In this document: piece by piece, positions 18,881 through 25,234 of the stretch
How positions within the stretch are numbered: the stretch's first letter is position 1
Layout of the letters: each line of letters opens with the position of its first letter
From: Myxococcales bacterium
GTDB lineage: Bacteria; Myxococcota_A; Polyangia; Haliangiales; Haliangiaceae
Length of the DNA: 64,000 nt
Direction of reading: 5' to 3'
NCBI GenBank assembly: GCA_016706545.1
Contig: JADJJK010000001.1
Location: forward strand, 262,666 to 326,665
Notes under the pieces: model-generated
Told to the model about the DNA's origin: nothing
Seen by the model: only the letters and a program-made list of their open reading frames with translations
Database searches by the model: none
Translations under genes and position numbers: made by a program

Positions 18881-19186
18881 ATGTTGCCTTTGGACCGGCG
18901 CGCGGAGCTTGAGGGGTGGATCGTGGCCAGCCGCCGCCTGCAAGTTCGTCTCGGGATCGCGCTCACCCTCGCCATGGCCGGCGCGTTCGCGCTCATGCTC
19001 TACGACGGCACGCTCGGCAAGATCGCCGCCGCCATGGTGGTGGTCACCGCCATCTGCGCGTACTGGGTGACCGGCAGCCACATCCTGGACTGGCGCCATC
19101 AGCTCGAGGCCTTGGCGCAGGCCCAGCGCAAGGCTACGCGAACGACACCGAGCGCATCGACAGCGAGCCCAGATCAAAGCCGGTGA
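18881..19186 (+). CDS. Small two-helix membrane protein, unknown function
   Basis: 101 residues. Two hydrophobic helices (LGIALTLAMAGAFALMLY about 27-44 and IAAAMVVVTAICAYWVT about 49-66) with charged flanks and a polar tail. The end overlaps the stop region of the dioxygenase gene on the other strand by about 50 bp. No family recognised. A -10-like hexamer at the leaderless distance supports that it is a real gene. Confidence 0.6.
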   Translation: MLPLDRRAELEGWIVASRRLQVRLGIALTLAMAGAFALMLYDGTLGKIAAAMVVVTAICAYWVTGSHILDWRHQLEALAQAQRKATRTTPSASTASPDQSR

Positions 19187-20144
19187 TGGGATAGCTGACG
19201 CGGTCCGCGTCGTGCGCCGCCCCGGCCACGTACAGGAGCGGCAGGTAGTGATCCGCGCTGGGGTGTGCGCGCCGACCGTCGTCGGTCTCCAGCGCGCGCA
19301 CCAGGAAGTCGGTGTCCCGCTGCTCCAGCGCGGTCGCGACGTCGCGATCGAAGCGCTCCGCCCAGTCCGGCCGCTCCCGGCCGCCGCCGCCGAGCGCGTG
19401 CGCCAGGTTGTGCGTGATGTTGCCGCTGCCCAGCAGCAAGATGCCCTGCTCTCGCAGCGGCGCCAGCGCGCGCCCGATGGCCAGGTGAGCCGCCGGGCGC
19501 GCCAGCCGATCGATGCTGAGCTGCAGGACCGGCACGTCGGCCTGGGGGCGAAGCTTGACCAGCAGCGACCACGTCCCGTGATCGAGCCCCCAGTCGCTGC
19601 GGCCCGTCGCCTGGACGTCGGCCAGCAAGCTGGTGATGCGCTGCGCCAGCTCCGCGTCGCCGCGGGCCGGATAGCGGACCTCGTAGAGGGCGCGCGGAAA
19701 GCCCGAGAAGTCATAGATGAGCTCGGGCGCGGCGTTGCTGGTCACGTGGGTCCCGCGCACGTACCAGTGAGCTGACACGCACAGGATCGCGCGTGGCACC
19801 GGCAACGCCGCCCCCAGCGCGGTGAAGCCGCGACTCCAGGCGTTGTCCTCCACGGCGTTCATCGGGCTGCCGTGCCCCATGAACAGCGCGGGGAAGCGTG
19901 ACGTGGCGCCCACGGAGGGCGCCGCAGAGCTGGCAGAAGTCATGGTGCCCCGCACGGTAGAGACGGTGGAGATGGAAGAGGTGGAGGAGTGCTGGTCTGG
20001 CCAGGTCGCGCGCCGATCGCACGCCCCGCCCCCCAGGACGCCGGTGACCGCCCCGGCGAACCCAAGCCGCAGGATCTCACGACGAGAGGGCCCGGGTGCG
20101 TTCCCCCACCCGATGACCGCTCGAGTGGATGATTGCGAGGACAC
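19134..20144 (-). CDS. Extradiol ring-cleavage (4,5-DOPA dioxygenase / LigB-type) enzyme with Tat signal
   Basis: 336 residues from a GTG at 20144. The start is chosen because it includes a twin-arginine leader, PSRREILRLGFAGAVTG followed by GVLGGGAC. The catalytic part begins PALFMGHGSPMNAVEDN and shows CVSAHWYVRGTHVTS, GLDHGTWSLLVKL and LLLGSGNITHNL, the His/Glu metal ligands of the YgiD/DODA class-III extradiol dioxygenases. These open catechol rings with Fe(II) or Zn(II). A Tat signal means the enzyme would fold with its metal in the cytoplasm and then work outside, possibly as a lipoprotein (GGAC). If one starts at ATG 19943 the signal is lost. Confidence 0.8.
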   Translation of the reverse strand: MSSQSSTRAVIGWGNAPGPSRREILRLGFAGAVTGVLGGGACDRRATWPDQHSSTSSISTVSTVRGTMTSASSAAPSVGATSRFPALFMGHGSPMNAVEDNAWSRGFTALGAALPVPRAILCVSAHWYVRGTHVTSNAAPELIYDFSGFPRALYEVRYPARGDAELAQRITSLLADVQATGRSDWGLDHGTWSLLVKLRPQADVPVLQLSIDRLARPAAHLAIGRALAPLREQGILLLGSGNITHNLAHALGGGGRERPDWAERFDRDVATALEQRDTDFLVRALETDDGRRAHPSADHYLPLLYVAGAAHDADRVSYPITGFDLGSLSMRSVSFA

Positions 20145-20302
20145 GTGGGCGAAAGGACCTGGCGAAGGGTTGTTCGAACCGGCGCGAGCGCTGGGCGCTG
20201 GCGCCCAGACGCATCCCGTTGGGCGCACCATAGCCATCGAGCTCGTCGGCGAAAAGAGCCGCTCTGGCACCAGAGTAGTGCCGGGGGGCAACAATCGCCG
20301 GT

Positions 20303-20400
20303 ACCATCGCCGGCAGCGCCGGCGACCATCGCCGGCAGCGTCGGCGACCATCGCCAGCATCGCCGGCGACCAGCGCCAGCATCGCCGGCGACCAGCGCCC
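20303..20400. repeat. 22-bp tandem repeat, four full copies plus a partial copy
   Basis: Units begin at 20303, 20325, 20347 and 20369, with 10 bases of a fifth at 20391. Each unit starts ACCA and ends CGGCG; three or four scattered substitutions separate the copies. The self-complementary core CGCCGGCG recurs. The array lies between the divergent dioxygenase and VOC genes. Confidence 0.9.
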
Positions 20401-20490
20401 TGGAGACCTCCGCGGCTGGCGGCCCCATGCGACTTGTCTTGATTTCGCGTTTTGCCGATCACCTCGCCATGTGAAGACTACAAGGAACCC

Positions 20491-20952
20491 ATGCCCCACA
20501 AGTCCCCGCCCCAAGGCTGGCCGCGCATCTCGTCGGCCGTGTTCTATGACGACGCCGCGGCCGCCATCGACTGGCTCTGCAACGCCTTCTCCTTCGAGGT
20601 CCGCCTGCGCATCGAGGGCGACGGCGGACGGATCGAGCACTCCGAGCTCACCTACGGCGAAGGCCTCATCATGGTCGGCGCCGCGGGCGGCAAGAGCGGG
20701 CGCCCCGATCCGGTGCCCTGCAAGAGCCCGCGCTCGCTCGGCGGCGCCAACACGCAGGCGCTGTGCATCTTCGTGGACGACGTCGACGCGCACTGCGCGC
20801 ACGCGCGCGCCAGCGGCGCCAAGATCAAGGAGGAGCCCACCACCCACGACTACGGCGATGACTACTGGAGCGACCGGAGCTACCGCGCCGAGGATCCTGA
20901 GGGACACCAGTGGTGGTTCATGCAGCGCCTACGAGATCCTCGCGTCGACTGA
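20491..20952 (+). CDS. VOC (glyoxalase/bleomycin-resistance fold) family protein
   Basis: 153 residues. SSAVFYDDAAAAIDWLCNAFSFEVRLRI and IEHSELTYGEGLIMVG form the first beta-alpha-beta-beta-beta unit; ALCIFVDDVDAHCAHARASGAKI and YGDDYWSDRSYRAEDPEGHQWWF the second, as in PhnB-like VOC proteins. AAGGA precedes the ATG at 20491, which fixes the start. The metal-binding positions of true glyoxalases are not certain, so the function may be binding or an unknown isomerase or dioxygenase. Divergent from the extradiol dioxygenase across the 22-bp repeats, hinting at shared control. Confidence 0.85.
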   Translation: MPHKSPPQGWPRISSAVFYDDAAAAIDWLCNAFSFEVRLRIEGDGGRIEHSELTYGEGLIMVGAAGGKSGRPDPVPCKSPRSLGGANTQALCIFVDDVDAHCAHARASGAKIKEEPTTHDYGDDYWSDRSYRAEDPEGHQWWFMQRLRDPRVD

Positions 20953-21125
20953 CCTGGCCCCCTGACCGCGCTGGTCGTCCCGACGCGGCGCGCCATCATC
21001 GCGCCATCATCGCGCCGCTGCTACGTGCGCCAGCGCGGCCTAGCGTCCTCGCGAGGTGACGGGGCTTCCCAACAGCCTGCCCCGGCGCCTTTGCCGCGCC
21101 CGCCGCCAGTGCTACGGGTAGCGGC

Positions 21126-21773
21126 GTGCCTCATCTCTGGGACTCCGCCTCGCTCGCTCCCGAAGACGCCCTGGCCCGCCTCATGGAGGGCAATCGCCGC
21201 TTTCGCAACGCCGCTGGCCTGGTGGCCGCGCGCCCGTGGGATCAACAGATCTCCACCCAGGCCCAGAACCCCTTCGCGATCGTGCTCGGTTGCTCGGACT
21301 CGCGGACGCCGGTGGAGATCCTCTTCGATCAAGGCTTCGGCGATCTCTTCGTGGTCCGCATCGCCGGGAACATCGTGGCGCCCTCGGTCGTCGGGTCCAT
21401 CGAGTTCGCGGCCTCGCAGTTTGGTTCGCGCCTGGTGGTGGTGATGGGACACACACGCTGCGGCGCGGTCTCGGCGACTGTCCACGCCATCGAGACTGGC
21501 ATGAGCTCGGAGTCCAGGAACATCCGCTCCATCACCGACCGTATCGCCCCCCACGTCGCGTCGCTGGTGCGAACCGGAGGCGAGGGCGACGTGCTGCGTG
21601 AGGCCACCCGCGCCAACGTCCGCGCCTCTGCTGATCACCTCCGCCACGGCAGCCGCATCCTGGAGGACCTGGTGCTGGCCGGTCGGCTGGTGATCGTCTG
21701 CGCCGAGTATGAGCTGGAGACCGGCGAGGTCCACTTCTTCGACGGGCTTCCTGAGCGCTTCACGCCCGCATAG
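21126..21773 (+). CDS. Beta-class carbonic anhydrase
   Basis: 215 residues from a GTG. All zinc ligands are present: GCSDSR with Cys56 and the Asp58-Arg60 dyad, GHTRCGA with His109 and Cys112. The N-terminal ALARLMEGNRRF and the VVRIAGNIVAP segment are standard for bacterial beta-CA. Reversibly hydrates CO2 to bicarbonate in the cytoplasm. No signal peptide, unlike some homologues. A perfect 9-bp hairpin lies 19 bp after the stop. Confidence 0.93.
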   Translation: MPHLWDSASLAPEDALARLMEGNRRFRNAAGLVAARPWDQQISTQAQNPFAIVLGCSDSRTPVEILFDQGFGDLFVVRIAGNIVAPSVVGSIEFAASQFGSRLVVVMGHTRCGAVSATVHAIETGMSSESRNIRSITDRIAPHVASLVRTGGEGDVLREATRANVRASADHLRHGSRILEDLVLAGRLVIVCAEYELETGEVHFFDGLPERFTPA

Positions 21774-21791
21774 CAGGCCTATCGCGCTGCG

Positions 21792-21813
21792 TTAGCCAGG
21801 CAACCCTGGCTAA
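21792..21813. terminator. Perfect hairpin after the carbonic anhydrase gene
   Basis: TTAGCCAGG, loop CAAC, CCTGGCTAA: nine perfect pairs. No T-run follows on the plus strand, so it is not a classical terminator. It could be an mRNA 3'-end stabiliser or a boundary element of the AT-richer region that begins here. Confidence 0.4.
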
Positions 21814-21874
21814 AAACGGCCGCCTTGACTGGTCGGACCTTTCACTGCGCTGCGTCCTCGCCGAGGAACGTACA

Positions 21875-22003
21875 ATGACCGACATCGTGCGATGGATTTC
21901 GAACAAACGTAAGCTGATATCCAATTACGATGCTGACTGCTCACTTCTTGGCGGTCGAGACTCGATGACTTCAAGTTCGAATTGCCGCCATCTCGCGAGC
22001 TGA
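21875..22003 (+). pseudogene. Possible acyl-carrier-protein remnant or frameshifted gene
   Basis: A 42-codon frame opens with MTDIVRWISNKRKLISN and contains LLGGRDSM, which resembles the phosphopantetheine attachment motif of carrier proteins (G-x-D-S-M/L). It then loses sense, but the next frame continues DDFKFELPPSRELIRERF, as expected for the helix after the motif. One indel near 21955-21965 would join them. TACAAT lies at 21871-21876. The match is short and by eye only, so other explanations are open. Confidence 0.25.
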
Positions 22004-22209
22004 TCCGTGAACGTTTCAACCGGGCACCTGGCCACGGTCACGCCAAAAGCTGCGACGATCCCGACGATCTGCGTCGGGAGGACTACCTCCCCATCGCGCG
22101 AGCATGGGGCAATCGGGCCGGTCAGGATATCTTGTTCGTTCCTGCCAGACGCGCTCTTCTTGGCCGGAAGGCGACGCGACCCAGCGTGAGAGCTGGTCCT
22201 TCGTGTTGC
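22004..22209. other. Lower-GC intergenic stretch without a convincing gene
   Basis: Apart from the possible carrier-protein continuation at its start, no frame here looks coding. Base composition is clearly lower in GC than the surroundings. Confidence 0.5.
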
Positions 22210-22238
22210 TTGACAATAGAATATTTTTTAATTACTTT
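22210..22238 (+). promoter_or_regulatory. Strong sigma70-type promoter upstream of the 22341 gene
   Basis: TTGACA at 22210-22215, a 17-bp AT-rich spacer, TACTTT at 22233-22238. This is the most consensus-like promoter in the window. It predicts a leader of about 95 nt holding an 8-bp hairpin (ACTCTTTG 22287-22294 with CAAAGAGT 22308-22315). Confidence 0.7.
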
Positions 22239-22340
22239 TGCCGCCCTCATCGAAATCAACCTCTCCTCCACTGACATCTTGCGCAGACTCTTTGTTTCGC
22301 ACCACGTCAAAGAGTTTCGGGCCATGCCCGGGAGAACTCC

Positions 22341-23024
22341 ATGAGATTTCGCTGGCTCAAAGACTCCGCAACGCTGACAGAATATCGTCGTGCCTTCGCT
22401 TCGCGTGGTGGCGATTCGGTCAGCATGGAATACCTGGAGAACGCCAAGGTCCGTGCGGTGTTTCAGGGCAGCAAGATGGTGGGCGGGTATGTCCTCAACA
22501 GCAAGCAGCCATTTCGTTACACCGATGGCGTGCCGCTCGGCGAAAAGCGAGATGCGTTAGTCAGTCGTTGCGCAAATGCCGTCGAGATCACGTGCATCTG
22601 GATGGATCCAGATATGCGGGCACTGGGCCGAGATTGGGTCTACGGGCGGATGATCAGCGACGCGCTCTTCGTGCAGAAGCGCTGGGTCATCGGGGGTTCA
22701 TGTATCCCGCGGGTCGCCAAGATTCAAAAACAGGTCATCCCGCACACCATCTATCATGGCCCGCTCGAGTTGCCGGGCAACCCCATCGAGGAAGTGTACA
22801 GGGTTCATTTCCTTGAGCTGGCCTTTCGCATGACCCTGGCTTTCATCGGCAAAACCTCCCTCGACTTGGTGAAGACTGGCTGGAGGGCGTGCTGGCGCTC
22901 CAGAGACCATCGCAAGCGAAGGTTGGCCAAAACACCTACGCCCCTGTTGCTGGAGCCGGTCGTGCTGGGCGCGAGCCAGCGAGAGTGCGACACCAAGAGA
23001 CACGACGAGGACAGCGAAGGGTAA
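22341..23024 (+). CDS. Uncharacterised protein, possibly a GNAT-like acyltransferase
   Basis: 227 residues; GGAGAA precedes the ATG. I do not recognise the family with confidence. Visible: LTEYRRAFASRGGDSVSMEYL, then VRAVFQGSKMVGGYVLNS, VEITCIWMDPDMRALGRDW and VIGGSCIPRVAKIQKQVIP, an alternating beta-alpha order like the GNAT fold of N-acyl amino acid synthases. A helical segment FLELAFRMTLAFIG comes late, then a very basic tail. Base composition is lower in GC than its neighbours, and the promoter is unusually strong, so the gene may be a recent arrival. It points at the cytidylyltransferase gene 104 bp downstream. Confidence 0.45.
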   Translation: MRFRWLKDSATLTEYRRAFASRGGDSVSMEYLENAKVRAVFQGSKMVGGYVLNSKQPFRYTDGVPLGEKRDALVSRCANAVEITCIWMDPDMRALGRDWVYGRMISDALFVQKRWVIGGSCIPRVAKIQKQVIPHTIYHGPLELPGNPIEEVYRVHFLELAFRMTLAFIGKTSLDLVKTGWRACWRSRDHRKRRLAKTPTPLLLEPVVLGASQRECDTKRHDEDSEG

Positions 23025-23128
23025 CGACTCGACGACGACTCGACGGTCCACTCCTTTGGGCCGCAGGGTGACCGTCCAGGCGCGGCTTTACACCCCCCAC
23101 CCTGCGTGGTAGGGCTTGCCGCAGCAGC

Positions 23129-23878
23129 ATGGAACGAGCGATCATCTTGGCCGCGGGACGCGGCGAACGCCTGGTTAACGGCAAGCCGTACCCCAAGCCG
23201 CTGGAGCTGGTGGCTGGGCGGCCGCTCATCGTCCGCGTCATCGAGGGCCTGGCCCGCGCTGGCGTGGAAGAGGTCGTGGTCATCGTCGGCTACCTCGGCG
23301 AGGTGCTCATCGAGGCGCTCGGCCGGGTCTCGTTCCAGGTCCCGGTGCGGTTCTGCTGGAACCACGAGTTCGACAAGCCCAACGGCACCTCGTTGCTCAA
23401 GGCCAAGGAGTACGTCGTCGGACCGACCTTCCTGGTGATGAGCGACCACCTGTGGTCCACCAGCTTGCCCGAGCGCGTGCGGGCCTTCCCGCTCGCCGAC
23501 GACGAGACGGTGCTCGGCATCGACTACAAGATCGCTGACTGCGTCGACCTCGACGACGCCACCAAGGTCGCCACCGACGGCAGCCGGGTGCTGCGCATCG
23601 GCAAGATGCTGGAGCAGTACGACGCCCTCGACACCGGGGTGTTCCGCATCACGCCGGCGGTGATCGCCGCGCTCGAAGAGGTGGAGGGCCCCCAAGGCTG
23701 CTCGCTGTCACAGGGCATGGCCAAGCTCGCCGCCCAGGGCAAGATGCGGGTGGTCGACGTCGGCGACGCGGTGTGGGTGGACGTCGATACCCCGCTGGCG
23801 CATGGCCACGCCGAGAAGCTCCTCGCTGCGCTAGGACCCGAGCTGGTGCCGCTGGCCGCGCCCGCTCACCAGGGGTAG
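23129..23878 (+). CDS. Inositol-1-phosphate cytidylyltransferase-like nucleotidyltransferase
   Basis: 249 residues. Complete NTP_transferase fold: AIILAAGRGERL (7-14 nucleotide loop), YPKPLELVAGRPLI (Lys23), GYLGEVLIEAL, NGTSLLKAKEYV, FLVMSDHLWS (Asp106, metal), DDATKVATDGSRVLRIGK and WVDVDTPLAHG. The order and wording of NGxSLLxAK, DH.WS, EATK/DATK, LDTGVF and WVDVDT closely follow the archaeal IPCT domain that makes CDP-inositol from CTP and inositol-1-phosphate. With an inositol-1-phosphate synthase in the same locus, that activity is the best guess; phosphocholine, 2-AEP or sugar-1-phosphate are alternatives. Its end overlaps the PI-PLC gene on the other strand by 13 bp. Confidence 0.75.
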   Translation: MERAIILAAGRGERLVNGKPYPKPLELVAGRPLIVRVIEGLARAGVEEVVVIVGYLGEVLIEALGRVSFQVPVRFCWNHEFDKPNGTSLLKAKEYVVGPTFLVMSDHLWSTSLPERVRAFPLADDETVLGIDYKIADCVDLDDATKVATDGSRVLRIGKMLEQYDALDTGVFRITPAVIAALEEVEGPQGCSLSQGMAKLAAQGKMRVVDVGDAVWVDVDTPLAHGHAEKLLAALGPELVPLAAPAHQG

Positions 23879-24927
23879 ATCCCGTCGGGGAAGGCGCCAT
23901 ATCCGCCGGCGCCGCCCTGCTGCCAGGGATAGTCCACCGCGATGAAGTTGGCGTGGCCGTAGCTGCCACCCCACGGCCGCTCCGAGGCGGCGTCTGACTC
24001 GCCAGCATCGTCGATGTCCCAGACTCGCGTCAGGTAGTTGCGCGCGTGGGCGGTGGGGATCTGATAGCAGGTGCCGGCGTTGCACTCGTCCACCCCGGTG
24101 CCGCTGCCGCTGCGCCACTCGAAGTTGTAGATGGCCGCCCACTGCGTCGACGCCGCGTCGAAGCAGTTGGGCGCGGAGGTCACGTACGACGCCGACTCCC
24201 CCGACGGCGCGATGAAGGCGCGCGCCAGAACGCCGCGCGAATCGACGTATGCCTCGAGCCGGTCATTGCCAGTGCAGCCCGCGTCCGAGGTCAAGATGAA
24301 CATCACCCGGCCGCGCAGCCCCAGGTGGCTGGGCCACCCGGAGGTCTCCACGATCGACCGCAGCGAGTAGCCCGCCGCGACCTCGGCGGGCCGCAAGACC
24401 GCGCTGTCCGAGAAGTACGAGCCGATCAGATCGTCGAGGCGCCACGGCGAACGAGCGCTCGCGCTGGCGTTGAGGTTCTGCCAGGCCTGCTTCTTGTCGA
24501 TCCACACCGTGAGCAGCGGGTGCCACGGATCTTGCTGGTGCCAGGCCGCCAGCTCGGCGAGGCAGTGCGCGAAGGTGATCCCGCCAGGGCACGCCGAGGT
24601 CGCGCTGGACGCGCCGGAGTCATGCGCCACCACCCAGTTGCCCACGTACGCGCCGCCGGGCGCCGCGCTGCTGGTGTCGCGCAGATCGAGCTCCACGTGG
24701 TGGGTGTAGGGACCAAGCACCGAGAGCAGCCCGCCGAGGTGATGGCCCGCCTGGTAGGTGTTGTGGCTGGCTTTCATCCAGGAGAGCTGCAGCGGGGTGG
24801 TGCCGTAGTCGATGAGTTCGTGGCTGGTCTGGCCGAGGTCATCGGCGCAGCCAGAGGTGAGACCAGAGGTGAGGCCAGCGGCGAGGCCGAGGGCGAGGAG
24901 TGTAGGGAGCGAGGGTCGAAGCGTCAT
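23866..24927 (-). CDS. Ca2+-dependent phosphoinositide phospholipase C-like lipoprotein (PI-PLC-C1 type)
   Basis: 353 residues. Lipoprotein signal ending LTSGC (Cys27). WMKASHNTY (His55), HHVELDLRD (Glu79, Asp81) and NWVVAHDSG (His102) are the catalytic His and acidic metal ligands of the Ca2+-dependent PI-PLC family; LLTVWIDKKQAW and GRVMFILTSDAGC supply later TIM-barrel strands. It would cleave inositol phospholipids or GPI-like lipids outside the cytoplasmic membrane. Start at ATG 24927 with GATAGT six bases upstream. It lies convergent to, and overlaps, the CDP-inositol enzyme, inside a locus that also makes inositol phosphate. Confidence 0.82.
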   Translation of the reverse strand: MTLRPSLPTLLALGLAAGLTSGLTSGCADDLGQTSHELIDYGTTPLQLSWMKASHNTYQAGHHLGGLLSVLGPYTHHVELDLRDTSSAAPGGAYVGNWVVAHDSGASSATSACPGGITFAHCLAELAAWHQQDPWHPLLTVWIDKKQAWQNLNASASARSPWRLDDLIGSYFSDSAVLRPAEVAAGYSLRSIVETSGWPSHLGLRGRVMFILTSDAGCTGNDRLEAYVDSRGVLARAFIAPSGESASYVTSAPNCFDAASTQWAAIYNFEWRSGSGTGVDECNAGTCYQIPTAHARNYLTRVWDIDDAGESDAASERPWGGSYGHANFIAVDYPWQQGGAGGYGAFPDGIYPW

Positions 24928-24933
24928 GGCGCC

Positions 24934-24939
24934 ACTATC
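24934..24939 (-). promoter_or_regulatory. -10-like GATAGT, 6 nt before ATG start (leaderless type)
   Basis: On the minus strand GATAGT, six bases (GGCGCC), ATG at 24927. Confidence 0.45.
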
Positions 24940-25234
24940 CGCCGCTCGGGGCCGCGGTTGCCGAGCGATCGCGCAGAAGTCCTCGGAAGAGCCGGAGCGC
25001 CGGAGCGCAAGCATGGCGGCGGCTGGCCCCCGGCGGCCCGGCGCCCCCAGCCGAGCTCCCCCCGGACGGCTGGCCATCACGTGCCCCACGCTGTCTTCGC
25101 GGTGACGGGAGCGATGCGTACAGGTGACGATTCACCACTCAGAGTGTCAGTTTTCAACCGTCACCCATCCAACCGTTTGAAACATAAGGGCCAGATCCAA
25201 GGTACGCGGCTTGCTGGACCCATGGCTTGGGCCC
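24940..25234. other. Divergent intergenic region between PI-PLC and the aminotransferase fusion
   Basis: About 295 bp. The right half is richer in A/T and holds a loose inverted repeat TTTCAA...TTGAAA around 25152-25183, a possible operator. No gene seen. Confidence 0.35.

Noticed and set aside
20303..20400. CRISPR array
   Set aside because: The 22-bp units are directly adjacent with no unique spacers and no cas genes nearby; it is a plain tandem repeat.
21792..21813. Rho-independent terminator
   Set aside because: The stem is perfect but no T-run follows on either strand; kept only as a low-confidence hairpin.
21982..22344. Separate 120-codon gene before 22341
   Set aside because: It crosses the strong promoter and its late part is AT-rich nonsense; only the first part may belong to the carrier-protein remnant.
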